From Nymphaea colorata (Eukaryota > Streptophyta > Magnoliopsida > Nymphaeales > Nymphaeaceae), in assembly GCF_008831285.2 (NCBI RefSeq), contig NC_045145.1:14896040-14960039 (forward strand): 64,000 nucleotides of DNA. Reading direction: 5' to 3'. The notes under the pieces were generated by a model. The model saw only the letters and a list, made by a program, of their open reading frames with translations. It was not told where the DNA came from and did no database searches. The translations under genes and the position numbers were made by a program. Below are positions 25,851 through 40,200 of this stretch, one piece after another (position 1 is the stretch's first letter; every line of letters begins with the position of its first letter).

Positions 25851-28730
25851 AGGATTTACATACTAATATTTAATAGCAGTAGATTGCCAGTTAGTATTTC
25901 CCTATAGAGTTTGCCTTAAGGTAGCATGTGAACTGGTGCTGCGATTAAAAATGGTCGCAAAAGTTCGCACTTTCTCGTAATTGAAGCACGGGAATTCGTC
26001 TGTGCTATATGTACTTTGGTGAATCTGATTCTCATCATACTTGGAAGTCTATTGAATTACGGGGAAAGGTGGATTCTGTGTAGGGAAACAATAACCATCT
26101 GACTACTGATTTTGATAGATATGTAGAGGTGGACTCTGATGACTACCACCTTCTCTTTTGTACATTAGCGCACAGAAGATTGACGACGTATTGAACAGTT
26201 TCACGAGTAAGAGAAATATCAGCATGTAAACATTAAGCCGTTATCTACTTCTTTTGAAGTGAAAACATGACTGCCGGTGAATTTCTCCTTTTAACATGCC
26301 CTTATGTCATTTACGGAAATTATGGATTGGTACCAGCCAAAATTAGAAAAGTTTCAACTTGTTCCTTCTAGTAATTGTTCATAAAGATCTTAGGAAAAGA
26401 AATCTCTCTCTCTCTCTCTTTCTCTTTCTCTCCCTTTCATGCGTTTCGTGTGATCATTTGGTCACATTATCCGTAGCATGTTTTGTTGCTATTTAGTGGA
26501 ATTATGGACTAGTACCAGCCGAATTAGAAAGGCCTCAAACTACCTCCTTTAGTAATTGCTCACCGAATACATATCTTCAGAAAGAGAAGCAATCTCTCTC
26601 TCTCTCTCTCGCGTATGTTTGCATAGTTACAATGGCATGTCATGCAATCGTGTGGTCATAGTTTGTTAGCCATAGTTTGAAACCGTGCAAATAGTTTGAA
26701 TCTTAAGCGTATTTCTCAATAGACCTGCATGCTTGATTTGTGATTATCACACAGCATTTTGGAGAAACTTCTATCCTAAAGCAACTTGGTTCCTGCAACA
26801 ACCGACGTGGTGTTGGATGCGAACTTCTCCTCAATTAGTTAAACGATTTGAAATCTTTGGTTGAGGTGGTGATCTGCTCTGTTGCTCGCTCTTCCAATGT
26901 TATTTTTGAGTGTGGTCCGACGGGAGTATTCGGAAGACTGACGTTTTTGGAGCCTAGGCGCTGCCGTCTTGATAGACAGCTAGTATTCATTTTCAAATAC
27001 GACATTCTTTCCCTTTTTCACGAATGTCTTCAGATTATGGTTCTTGCGTTGAACTTTCAGTCATTTCCTTGTTGTTGACGTTCATGCTGTCACCGACTCA
27101 CCATTTCCTTAATGAAGAAAGCTCTTAGCCGCTCTCACAAGCTCAGAGGCAGATGACGATGCCATGAAATTGCTGATCTTTCAAAAGAAAGTCCACCAAT
27201 CAACATCACTTCGTTTTGTGTGGAGCATGTGCCACCACCTGGACTAGGGATGAGAGAAAACGTTGAACAGATGCGCATCCAGAGCTGCTAGTTCATACAA
27301 CTCTATAGACGTACATTTCCTGTGTCAAAGTTAATTGGTCTACCTAGAACCCCGTGATGCTTGACCGTTCATTCGTAAACGTCTGCATAAACTAGCGTGG
27401 GGAAAGCACCTAGTGCTGTCAAATATCATGAACTGTTTGCTGAACGACCGATAGAAAAGTTGATGCTTTAAGATCATCTCAAGCAAGTAGCAAGCTCAAT
27501 GAGGAGAACTGACCTATAGAAGGTAGAATTTGTAAGTTAACAGGAGGAAAAAGAAATACAATCACCAATCTTGAGTGCGAGGAGGAAACAACTGCGTATG
27601 CATCCTAAATAGCATGTTGAGGCACATCCTACAGCTCAGCTAATGGAAGCATGAGTCCTCATTTTCAGGGGAGTTCAAGGTTCACATATAACTGTCTGCC
27701 ACTATTTTTACCGGAGAAGTGATCTTTTTAGCACAAATACGAGAAAGAGGCAAGACAATTTTAGTTTCATAAACTTGGACACATGGTGTAAGAAGAAAGG
27801 AAAAGAGTGGAACTAAGAAGAGGGTGTAGCTACAAGAAATCGGCGTGCAGTGAAACTGGACCTGCATTTCCCCATTGACCAATGTACTATTTCGGGTGAG
27901 TGGGAGGAAATCTTACATCCTGAGTTAAGGCTGAAAACTTCCCCATCCCCTAAGGTTGAGAGCTGCTTTGGTGCTTCACAGTAAAGCCCCACTATACTTC
28001 GACTTACATGTCCTTGCCAAGATGCTATGTAATAACAAAGGATTGTGGCTGTACCAAAACGGACTTACTGGTGGGCATAAACTTGGGGTTCTGACTGACG
28101 GAGCAATATCCAGGTTGGCTCCTGGTTTGCTGATCAGTATGTGCAGCGACGCGTATTCAGTTTGTCATGGACGAAATGGTTCTTGGTGGGAGGGTGTCCT
28201 GAAATCACCTCAAAAAATTCCCAGTGGAGACCATGGCTCCAGGAATGTCTTCGAAGCAGCAGGCCGACCCATGACAGGTGGAGATTCATGCAGATACACA
28301 GTGCGGGTTCGTTTTTGGGAAGCCATATTTTATCCCCTCGTGATATTGGTGAACTCCTGTTGCTTCTGCTGCGACCAGGAGAGAGCAGGAGCTCTGAGAA
28401 TTTGGTCATCAGCACGAGGTAAGAATTTTCTGTACGTCCATTTTTATACATTTGCCTTAATTCTTGGCAACAACAGTAGCTGGAGAGCACTATTATCAAA
28501 CATAGGGTTACAGATAAAGTTAGTGATGAAAGTCAGCCCCGAAAACATATCTCAACGCTATCCTGGAAAGGTTAGACACTAGCACCACTACGTTTACCGG
28601 TGATTTGATTGCTCTCCAGCCAGATAATAGGAATGGCCTTCAAACTTCATTACATGGGCAAAACTCTTTTTATAGCCTAGTTAGTTTTTATAACGTAGTT
28701 GGTCAGGCTGGCGGCTTAATGAAATGTCAC

Positions 28731-28880
28731 TTGGATTCTCATAGGTACTACTTCCCATATGTTACTTTGAAACTGAGTGGAGTAACTGTGAGTTCACCCA
28801 AATAATTGGACTCTCATAAATACTACTTCACATATGTTACTCTGAAACTGTGTGGAGTAACTGTGAGTTCACCCAAATCC
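28731..28880. repeat. 75-bp tandem duplication
   Basis: Two 75-bp units (28731-28805 and 28806-28880) differ at only a handful of positions; both end in GTGAGTTCACCCAAAT. No gene overlaps them. Confidence 0.9.
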
Positions 28881-29637
28881 CAACGCAATTCTGATGGCAG
28901 GGGGAATGAGGGTGGGTTTGCAGCTGGTGACTTCAGCCTCACACACATGGGCGCTGGCATTCCCTTCTGCTTACAAATCAAACCTTTACATAAAAATCGG
29001 AGCCAACAACGACTTGTATCGTCGCAATTCAGTAAAGCATATGAACATCATATATTGCCAATACATGTAAATAAACTCAAGTCATTATCTCCTCAACAAC
29101 TTGTTAACAAATGTGCACCTACATTTTTCAAATCGTCTGCTGCTAAATGCTGCGTCGTCCATTTGTTTTGGGTTCCATTGCATTGAGCTCAACTGTTGGG
29201 AACAATAATAGGCGATCTGGTGCTAACCCCATCTGTTTTCTTTTAATTGCCATTGGCTTGTCTATATATAAGCACTTGAAAAGATTTACGAGTATGTAAC
29301 GCATGTGTATATCATAAACATGAAGGATAAAAGTCCAGTTGCCCTTTACTTGGTCGTTGGCTCGCTTGAGTAGGGCTAGTAAAACAGGCTCAACAATCCA
29401 AGCTGGCATCTTCAAAATTTTTTACATGGAATCTAGACTGATATGAGACATAATTCACAGACGATCAACCAGCGGGCCTGCAGCTTGTCACCTCTCATCC
29501 AAAGGGTCGAGGTCGATTGCAGGGCTGTTGTGCATTAGCAAATGGTTGTGTCACGACCCAAGTTTTTGACACCAACAGTTTCAACACTCGGACCTAAGGT
29601 CCTACACGCCCGACGCGTGTGTTTTAAGGGGGTGGAT

Positions 29638-29891
29638 TGTAACGCCCCAAATGTTTATTTCCGTATTGAAGATTGTGAGGGATCTTCAATGACTTATAAA
29701 GGGGGTCATTAATGAGATGATTGTCTTGATTTCTACCCTTTTTAGGGTCAGAACCGAAACTGTTAGGGGAGTGGGTTGGGATCCTCAAAACCAAAGGCCT
29801 GAACTCGAGAGTGGGTCGGGTTGTTGTTAAAGGGCGGTTTGGGATCCTCCAAATCAAGGGCCTGAACCCGAGAGTGGGTCGGGTTGTTACA
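29638..29891. mobile_element. LTR of a Ty3/gypsy-like retrotransposon, probably a 3' LTR
   Basis: The 254-bp segment begins TGTAAC and ends GTTACA, a 6-bp terminal inverted repeat typical of LTRs. It is preceded by a purine-rich AAGGGGGTGGA stretch that fits a polypurine tract, so the left flank looks like internal element sequence. The flanking 5-mers (TGGAT and GGTTG) differ, so this is not a simple solo LTR with an intact target duplication. Inside are a TATAAA box (29695-29700), a small hairpin (29668-29687) and an internal duplication with 63-bp period (29778-29826 and 29841-29889). No pol reading frame is seen upstream, so the element is truncated. Confidence 0.7.
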
Positions 29892-30964
29892 GGTTGCCAT
29901 TTTAGGCATACTGTTCAAATATGCTATATATGCATTTTAAGGTGAAATTCAGCAAATCATGCTCTTTTTTACTAAGAAAAAGTAATGTTTCACTCAGCCT
30001 ATACAATTTGAACCACTGTTTTTTGAAGCCCATGGAGAGTGGTTTAAGTCCTAACTTGTGATGGCAGCAACGGAAGCGCATGAGTTGCCAACCAAACCCA
30101 CCAATTGATAAGTGGTCTGGTTCACTAGCATATTGTTAAATAAGCATGCATAAAATATACACGTGGTTGTTCGATGCACCTAACTAGGGGTTATCATGAT
30201 CGAAAGAAAGCAGAAGAGACTAGTATTTGAGTTACATCTTTTGTTGGCATGATCTGGTAAAGATTGGCATAACCCCCACTTGCGTAGCTAAAACATACAT
30301 ATAATCAGATATCTAGCAAAACAATGGCTAAATCCTCTCGTGGGTTCTTAGAAAACAAGATGATATGACGTACGTTGGTATTTTTCCTTTGCCATGGCCT
30401 GACATTTATAGCCAGTCAAGTTGGTACATCAATCAAACTTAATTAACTGAGACACATCGTTGTGGATGAGCTTTCAGCCTTCGGAAAAATGATACCACCA
30501 ACAAAGTGCCTACATTGTATGAAGTCATGAACTCAAAGAGATTTAGGTGGGTTTAACCCTTCCTGTCAAATAAGCGATTCTCATATGCAGAAGAGCATGA
30601 TTCTGCCGTGGACCACGCAAACTGGCCCAGCACAGTCAGATTATATATATATATATATAGTAAAATTAATTATAACTAAAAATATTATAAATAAACTACC
30701 AGTTTACTCGGGCATGTCCAATGCCTAAATTTAAAGCTGAGTTCTGGGCCCGAGTTGGACCGCATATAGGGTATTCGGTCCGATGCCCAGCCTTTTCTGA
30801 AAAGAAAAACTGCACACGGAACTGACTCGGTAGTGTAGCCACACTTGGGCATATATGACAAAAGCAGAACCCAAATAATTGCATTCTTCATTATTGAGAG
30901 AGAGAGACACCCAAGGGACTAGCATTTCATAAACATGGTCATTTGTTTGTTAGATTTAGAATTA

Positions 30965-30996
30965 ATATTCATGATATATATATATATCATGAATAT
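30965..30996. repeat. Perfect 32-bp palindrome
   Basis: A 32-base perfect palindrome centred on (TA)n with ATTCATG/CATGAAT ends. It is followed by another (TA)n run, so it could extrude a cruciform or mark the fold-back end of a small element. Confidence 0.9.
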
Positions 30997-33900
30997 ATAT
31001 ATATATAAACATGAAGTACGTGATGTTCTTGAAACAATGCATTTTAAAACTTGCGTTTTAAAAATAAAATGTTTTCACCGAGACCCCTTTAAGAGCACCG
31101 GCAAAAGAGCTAAGTAAAGCTCGGGCGTTTAGGCGGCTGGGCATGAGTTGAAATCTGATGGTGGCGCTTTCTAAGTTGAATTCTCCAGGTGAACGCTTCT
31201 GAAGATTGCCTCTGAATTTTACATTTAAATGCGGCTGTTAGTCTAAAAGGTAGTTCATCTGTATAAAGAATCGAACGCTAAGGACTGAGGACGGGAAAAT
31301 TTGGTGTTTTCGGACGGTTTCAGTTTTGGGACGACGGCCCATACCCAACCAAGGACATTTATTATGGTCTGAACCAAGAACACCGTTTTTTTCTTTTTTT
31401 AATCTCTGCCACCTTCCCTGTCCACTCCAGCCAATTTGTCCTCTGCAACAAATTCCACCCACCATTAATTTCTTCTCTATTAATCGGTCAGCCATGGTGG
31501 TCCTGCCACCGCCGACGGCATCGACATTACCAGAGAAACCAATCCGTTTATCGTTTGGCATCTGGAAGACTGGATCTACACCGCCCATGTTGCAGACCAA
31601 AGGCGCAACCGCAGAGGCTAATTGCTTTAGATGTCTGCTGCCCACCAAGATCCAATGTCAGATTAATTTCGCAAATCCCGTAGGCCTTGTTGAGGCTTCT
31701 GTTCTGCTCACTGATTACTTAATTATGTTTCGTTTCTCTCTTTTCTATTCTGAGATTAATCTGTTGCAGACTGATGGTAGCATCCAAGATAGCCGTACAA
31801 GTTAGAGCAATCAAAAGCATGTGCTGGTTAACTTAAAGCGTGATTTGGTATGAGACAATGCCACAAATCTCAAGATTTAGAATTTTCTAGTTGGGGCAGA
31901 TTTCTTGTTAAGAACTATTTGCCACCAACTTGTGGAATCATCGGCATATTTTATATGAAGCTCTTAAACTATTCGGAAAGCAGAAATTTGAAAATCCATT
32001 GTTTTCGGAAGTATTATGGTCGTGCAGGATCTTGGCAGTTTAAACACATCACGTACGAACTGCATGCAATAATTTGAAAACACTTACCGATAGCTCATCT
32101 AACTCGATCGTTCATTAAAAATGTTGAGATAACTACTGTAAACGCAAAGGCTTTTCTGTAAACTTTTCAGTTCTTTTTAATTGACCGACGAAGTAGTTTC
32201 TGTGGACCATTACTTTTGTCTGATATATACATCAGTGCCACCTTCACCGAATATGGTCGAAAGGAGCTGGTAACGTTTGTCGATCGAACTAAATATATAC
32301 GATGAGATCTGTGATCCTCACTCTGCTACTGTCAAGAATCCTGACCTAAGATCAAAGGTGAAGGCTTCCTGAGAGAAAAATCTTCTCACGCTTCTGCAAA
32401 AAGATTTTGAGAGAGCCTCATGCATGCTTTTGAATCCTTCCATAAATCGATCATGACTCTCTTCAAAGTAAGAGAAGTACTAAAGAACAAACTTCTCGTT
32501 CAAGAGAAGCATTGCCGCCATAACTTTCTCCCTTACAAACTTTCGCTTATGAAATCCTGGATTCGTTTCCAGCGCTTGCTGGAAGCATCAAATTTTTGAA
32601 GAATTTGGATTGGGATCCCGCTTGGACGATGGAATCCGGCCAGCAAACAGGCCCCAAATCACATTCTTCTTTCTCATGTAGTTAAGTGCACATGCTAATT
32701 TTGGTTAAAAACAAAAAAATACCAAAAAAATCAAGGGACTAGATATGAGTAAGCTCATCTAATTCATAAATGCTGCAAAGCCAAGTTGGCATATTATAAG
32801 ATGAAAGTGTACTTTAATTCGGTTGGTGCAAGGGTAAATTTTCTTCAGTAAAAGAAAGAAGATACCAAGTTACCAACACCCCACCCCCATTAGATTTTTC
32901 GTCCTTGGGGGGACCTACGACGAGAAGAAAACTGCGAGGTCCACCAAAGGTTTGGGACATTCACCAAGAATGAAAAGATTTTGCTAACCGGAATCCGGCA
33001 AGTGTCGAACTTGCGGCGACTGGCAGGTAGACAAGTAGGGGAGCTTGAGTTTTACCAATCAAAGGCCTGCAAATGTATGAGTCCAGAAGAGTTTTCACCT
33101 TGGTGAAAGAGAGAGAAAAATAATTATGCCGTCCGGCCCGATATATATCTTGAATTTGTTCAAGCAATCAGAGTACTTTGAATGGCCCATTGAATATGGC
33201 ATTACACAATGGCTGTCTACTTGATCAACACGTTTAGACCTATGAGCGACCCAGCAACTCCATGAATGAACACCACCCAATGATTTGGTACTGAGATATA
33301 CATGAACTAAAAGTGATAGAGAAGACAAAGGTAGCAATAGAAACAAAGGTCCGTGCCCACAATGAGCGATATGGCTGATCTTCGGTCACAAGTTGGGAGC
33401 TCCAACTTTTTTTTTTTTTTTTTTTTTGAAAGATTGCTTGGGCTTCTCTGCTCACTGGGCTTTCGTTTCCACATTGCATGCAGAATCTCAATCTATTAAT
33501 TTGTAATTTAATTCTTGAGTGCTTTCGAGCTGTAGCCTCGGTTTGATCATTTTCTTGCTCATTACAAGACTCCATAGTTCTTTTTAGTGAGGTGTCTGAA
33601 GTGTCAAATATGAAAGAGAAGTGGGGTATACAAGACAACGAGAAAAAGTAAACATTTTATTGGGAGTTTTTTTTTTTTTGTACAATATCATTTATACATT
33701 ACAATGGGCAATGTTAACAAATGATATTTTGATATATGTATGTATGTATGTATGTACATACGTATATTAATATGTCCCTTATGCACATGAATATGTGGGG
33801 TCCTTAACCATGTGTCGGCATCAAGTTCACATTGTGAAACATGATTGCATCTGATCCTGCACCGACAAGTTTATCGGCATTTCTTGTCATATGATGGCAA

Positions 33901-35606
33901 ATGGGTCAGATCTGGGTTTGAGGATTTTGTCATTTTGTCGAACTAGAATGGATTTTCCACCCAACTTTTTCAGTCTGTCTTGCTCCTGTATCTCCCCAGC
34001 TAACTCAGCGAGGCATGTGAACGATTTTTGTTTAACCATATAACCATTTAAGCCGAGCACGAAACCCTAGCATTTGCTTCAAGCAAGCGCCATTGATTTG
34101 AGGTAGAAGCTTAGATTCAAACTAAAATTGCCTGAACCTTATGATGCTGCCTTTGCAAGCTTGCGTATGAAGGAACTTGTTGTGTTCGTCCTTGGAGATT
34201 TAGACATGTAAAAACATTGATTTCATTGAATGATCGCCCAGTCCTTGTTGAAAGGGTGGGTTAAATTTAAATCAACCTCTGATGATTAATTGGTTCGCTT
34301 TCGTTCTATTAAATGGCATGCCTCTTTGAAGGGGGGGGGGTTCTCTACGTCGGGTAAAAAAGGGAAAATTGATCGGGGGACATCTCTTTCATGGATAAAT
34401 CCATGTTTGAGAGTCGTTTCATGAAATCACTATTAACTTTGTTACGGTCGGTCAGTGTAATCAGAAAAGTGAATTTATTGGCGAGTTTCCATCACGTGAA
34501 CAACTTTGGAAGTTAGGCCGACCAAAATAATATCGGTGGCGCCAATCAATTAATGAATTTAATAAACTTCACGCCATGTGATGTTCGAACGTACGCACGC
34601 AATCGTTGCTCTAAAAAGCTTCTGCATGATGACATGATCATCCTAAACAAACACTTGTTAGTTAGTTTTCTGGACAAGTAAAATATTCGCACCGAATCCA
34701 ACGATATCGTAAGAAAGAAAATGTTCAGCAAGCATCGAATACGAGACGTGCAAATTCCACAAAAAATATAAAGAATAACTAACTTGGTCTTTCTAACCGG
34801 GTGCTAACAACGCCAAGTTCTAAAAATATAACATCAACATGCAGATTTGGTTTTCTAGTGAGGTTCTACAAAGAGTGCTTATGTTCATATTGATACTTCA
34901 GGGCAATTCTTTTCATTTACATATGTAAATGCTGCCGTTAAAAAAGTTTAAACTAATGCCCTTTAACCAGAATTTTTGGGGGCTTAGAGAAGGAGTGGGG
35001 TTTGAGAGGGGACAGAGACCAAAAAAGGCAGAGGTTTGGCAGGTGTTTGCATGGGCATAAAAGATGGTGGTGAAGTCCTGAGATTTTGGGGGCACGGTCG
35101 CCGTCCTACAATCACATGATGTGATCCACTGACCGTTCGTAAACTCCAAAATGTGGCTCTCCTCCCGTGAAATGTAGTAGTACATTATGTACCTCTCAAG
35201 CTTCAAAACGGATTCCTTTCAACAATTTATTCTTACCATCTCCCTTTCAATCTCACGAGGATACAGTTAAAAAAGGGGACGTGGCAGGTTTTTTCGCCAT
35301 TCATCAAGAGAATATGTATAGAACACTATGTTATTCAAAATGTAGATGCTAATTCCATGTTATCAAATAATGCCCCAATAGCATGCGAGTTTAAGCATCC
35401 CCGCGACGTTCTGTCTCTTAAACACAAAAATGAGATAGTCGGTCCTGGCAGGACCTGTCGTTCAAACACGGTTTGGTTCGAATTAGATGCAACAGAAAAT
35501 GACAAGAGTGCTCTCAAACCAGGTCCAGCCTCCTTCACAATTAACCGTTAAACAAACACGACAAGTCAAAGAAACATGAGCTGAATGGCAGCTGACGCAC
35601 ACACAT

Positions 35607-35638
35607 GCACAAGCACAAGCACAAGCACAAGCACAAGC
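35607..35638. repeat. (GCACAA)n hexamer microsatellite
   Basis: Just over five copies of a 6-bp unit in non-coding DNA. Confidence 0.95.
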
Positions 35639-37180
35639 TTTCATAAATATATATATGCACCTGAAACCAACAGGAACTTAGACTAAACAAAGTTTAATCT
35701 TAGATAATTAAACAAGGATATATTAACAAAAAAGCAGGAAAAAAAGTAAACGTGAAAGGCTTTTCACTTGAAAAAAGAGAAGATAACGCGGAATTGCGTT
35801 AAAAAAGCATCTTCTTTGTTATTAAAGGAGGATAGGGAGGGGCAAAAGGGAAGGGCGGTTAATAAAGGAACCTTTTTCTCGATAAGATAATGGGGGAGTC
35901 ACAAGTTGGATCCAACATGAAGCAGGAATCAATGGCGGCCTGCATTTCCACTTCACTCTTTTGGAAGTTTGCGATTATTGGATGAGGGTCCGTTTGGAAA
36001 GATGCAGACGGATCTGGATCACATCGCATGCTTCCAGAAGTAGACCCAGATCCAAGCACTGCACCCTAACAGCAATTATTTTTCCTCCCATGATGATTTT
36101 AAAAGGCAAAGAATGCGCTGTTTACATAATTTAGAAATCACTTGCAATGTCTGAAAAAGCATCAAACGAAATTTTACATTGGTTAGCACTCAGATCCCAA
36201 GTTGCCCCTTGGTCAGCATCAATACAATAAATGAAAGCCAACCAACGTATGTCTACAGAGAGTTATGCAGCTACTTTCATGCCTTTCAGAGGACCCTTTT
36301 GAATACGCGCAACTTTTACCTATAGAGATGGAACCATAGTTCAACTTCAATGCAAAGAAAGTTGATCTGCAGTCAAACACAAAAAACTTTTGGAGTCGTT
36401 ATGAAACTTTAGTACCCGCATTAAATTTCTATTGAATAGGTGTAACTTTATTTCTGGTGGAAACGTTTTGCCCGTTAACTTCTAAAAGTTGTATAAAATC
36501 AAACGAATATGGTAAATGGAAGATAGAACAAAAAACCTACACAATGCATTGCCATTCTTCTTGCCTGCATAACTAAGCATATAAGAACATGAATAATAAC
36601 TTACATTGCATGACAGAGTAGTTCAGCATGAACCTGATATCATATAAAATATAATATTAGAACTCAACAGTGATCAGCATATGAACAAGCAATAATCTAG
36701 AATGATGTAGGACGGAATTTTTTAGTTTACATAGGCGATCGAGAAGAAGAAAGGGGAAGATAAAGCAATTTAATATTAATTCACCAACTGTCTCCTTATT
36801 TTTCTCCCAAAAAGGAAAAAAAAAAAGATTGTTAATGAGTATAACCACCTAAAGAAAAAAAGGGAGAGTATCAAAATCAAAGATAAACGTGACGTCACTA
36901 CAACGTCAGAAAGAAAGAAAGAAAGAAAGAAAATTTGCGGGAGGGGAGTTAGAGGTCCGGCAAAGTCGCGGGTGATTTGGACGCTCTGACGTTGATGTCT
37001 TATCTGCTTGATCTTTGAAAATGAAAGAGTAGAGCGGAGTTCGACCCGGTTAATGCCCGATCCGGGAAGGTCCCAATCGATGATCCGGGTCACAGATCTG
37101 GCAAAAAGCTCTGGAAAGAGACCCGAAAAGAGCGAGGTCCAGAACCTTCTTCACTCGTAACAAACAAGCCCCGGTAGAAG

Positions 37181-37218
37181 TTCAGTTCAGTTCAGTTCAG
37201 TTCAGTTCAGTTCAGTTC
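37181..37218. repeat. (TTCAG)n pentamer microsatellite
   Basis: About 7.6 copies of a 5-bp unit in non-coding DNA. Confidence 0.95.
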
Positions 37219-40200
37219 GGTGTTGGGGTAATGGATCGGGTTGAATATCGGAAGTTCTGAACCTACCATGATCCATACGTTGAGTACATCATTTTGATCG
37301 TTTATTGACCGATGGGGACGTTAACATAACCCCAACCCACAAGGAATCTAGGTGTGTGGGACTCAATGGTCCAGCTAAGTTTAAGGGCATCTACTGGGTC
37401 CGTCTGACTCGACTCGACGCGGGTTCACACCCAGTCAACGTCGTCTAGGCCTTTGACTGGCCCCACCGAACCTTTGAGTCGCCCCTCCTCTTTGGCTTCT
37501 TCCTTCCCCTCTCTCTCTCCCCATTAAAAGTTTTCTTTAACAATGAAAAATCAGACTGTTTGGACAATGGAGATGGGCTTGTTCTTAGGATTCAAATATA
37601 TTTGCTTCATGTTATTTGGTGCAACATCCACGGGAAAGGTAAGGTTACCGTAACTTTTACCTAGGGGTCGGTGAAAAGGAATTTTTTTCTTTGCAGTTTA
37701 TCACTTTACTTTTCCGAAAACTTTTCGGCTGAATTTATTTGGCCGAGGGATTTTGGTTGACTGACAACCTCTTTAGTAATGTAATGTTTTAATGGTCTTT
37801 CGTCTTCGTTACGTACGCCTCCCTCTTCCTGTATCCCGAGAGAGAAAAAAAAAACAAAAGAGAGATTGTCACTGGTGAAATTTCTCTCCTGTTTGATTTC
37901 ACGGGCGAGATTTCGGGCGTTCCATACGCCTTAGAATACTCCCGTAGGATATTTTTAACACAAAAGAAGGAAGAAAAATTTTACTTCTTGTTTTCCGTGC
38001 TTCTAGTTTTAAGTGCTTGTGAGAGGCGTGGCAAGATGGCATTTTGAACATGACCTCGTTCTCATTTTTACTTAGCGTGGACGCTTGTGGTGCTCTTGGG
38101 TGAATATACTACGTCCAGCACAATTACGTTGGCTTCAATTGTTAATATGGTAATGCAAAGCTAGTTTTCACAGCGCAATTGATTTGGCTTCAATTGTTAA
38201 TATGTTCAACTACTTCAATGAAACTGTACTTTTTATTTACCATAGTGCAGAAACAGTGAGATACGGACAAAGATATGAAATCTCTACACTTCAAGAGTGC
38301 ACTTGAAAATGGTTTTGAAGTCATGTTGAATCAAGTTTAAATGGCGAAACAGGACCTGTACGAGTTTTTTTTCTTCCTAGAGTAGAGGTCACATTTACGT
38401 CAATTAATGATGTAATATGGCCATTCAGTGCAACATCAATTAAACATGTAGAGTTATTGTCTAAGTTAACGAAGAACTTTAACTATGGAGCTCTAGCTGG
38501 GCCCTGCTGTCTAGGCTGCAGTTAGTTCTATAAGTTGGCTTACTGATTGGGGATGTAGCTACTACCATATTTCATCAGTCGGATGCTACCAAATTTGATC
38601 GGGCGTGACAAAGTGCAAGGCTGCAACATTATTTTGGTATCCATTGCAATCCAAAAGGAATTCCTACACACTGTTTTGAATCCAATTACTAATGAGAGAT
38701 TTATTCTAAAAGTATCTAAATCATTGAGCCCCAACGAGCTGGTACAGGTTGATGAAAGCCTTGTTGTCAGTTTAATTTCCATGGGGTTACTCCTTTGCAC
38801 TGCAAAAGGTAGATGATGTGTGACACTAACGAGTGTATTATTTTTCACATGGATCTAGAAACTGCTCTAAAAACAAAGAAAAATGGAAGGATCTTTTCAA
38901 CCTGTATCTTCTCCCTGTTGACATCCTTATGTAAGAGATGTTCACCTCATGTCAATCCTTACTTGCATAAGTTATCATGTCTCCAATTGATGTTCACCAA
39001 GTTGATCGATTATAATTTTTAGATTTTAAAAACTAGCGGGGAGTTCGATTCAGAGAGGCTGGAGCAAACAATATAGTCGCCAACACACCAGCTTGGAAGA
39101 GTTTGACTCTTCTTCCTTTGGTTTCTTGTCTTTTCTTTTAAGTTTTGGTTTTTTCTGAAAGGGGACGCCTATTTGCTTTGTTTCGGAATCTTGTTTTTAT
39201 TCCTTTTTTCAACTTCAGTTTGGCACAAAACGTTGTCCGATGATGGGACGAGTCAAAAACGTTAATAATCATTTGAATTTGATCTAGTTAAGTAGTTACT
39301 AAATTAGGTGAGAAGCAGGAGATTGGCATCTAAGAAATTCACTGTCAGTGAAATCTGAGAAAAGAGAAGTTCCATGATTCCTAATTAATTGATAAAGACC
39401 GATTTCTTTTATATGGTTTAACATGACTGATTTCTTCATTTGGGTATTGCTTTCTCATACTACAGTATTTACCATGGTTCGGATCTGACTCTCGGAGTAT
39501 ATACATCATGTATTTCACGAAGGATGTGTCTATGACATGGGAGATGCGTGTGCAATTTATGAAGAGCAGAAAATGCCATGAAAAAGTAACCAAAGTTTTA
39601 TTTCCGGTCAGCATCTGCCCAGCTTCCCCCTACCAAAGAAAAAAAAAAAAAAGGAAAATGAAATTTCGACTTGAAAATTTGAATCATGGTATTTCACTGT
39701 TATTTACTATACGTGAGAGAAAGATTGATGAGTGCTAATAAGGATTACTTAACTTTCTGCGCCATACAGTCTTCTGCTTCCAGAGCGAACTTCAAACGAA
39801 GGGAATTTTTAGGTTCGTAGAACTTAAAGTACGCATTCAGCACAGAAAAATGAAAGAAATGATAACTGCAGATCTAATCACCGGACAAATTACTCACCGA
39901 ACGACTTCACATCCATATTATCAGTTGCTCTCGTCCCACCGTTTTGGCTGCCCATCAAAGGTAGAGCATTAATGCTCATAATGGCGACAGCCAATTACCA
40001 CCCCAAAAAAAGAAAGCTCCAGGTAAGAAATCTCCTTCGAGAAGCAATCTGGCGGATTACTCGATAAACTCATGTTTGGAAGCTCTGCTTGAATATTGAG
40101 CTCAGTAAAGTTAGCTAGAAAAAGCAAGGGTTGTTAACCGAACTAACAAAAGACAGGCATGTTTATCCTGATCTCCCGCCTATTGCCGCTGATCTGCGTG

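Noticed and set aside
27956-28582. 208-codon plus-strand open frame
   Set aside because: No domain is recognised, a comparable frame is open on the opposite strand (28134-28499), and no ATG or promoter context supports it.
31238-31805. Overlapping long frames on both strands (136 and 159 codons)
   Set aside because: The two frames overlap on opposite strands, have no motif, and fit chance in a locally GC-richer stretch.
38540-38848. Pair of frames suspected to be a retrotransposon pol fragment
   Set aside because: No reverse transcriptase, integrase or protease motif can be read on either strand.
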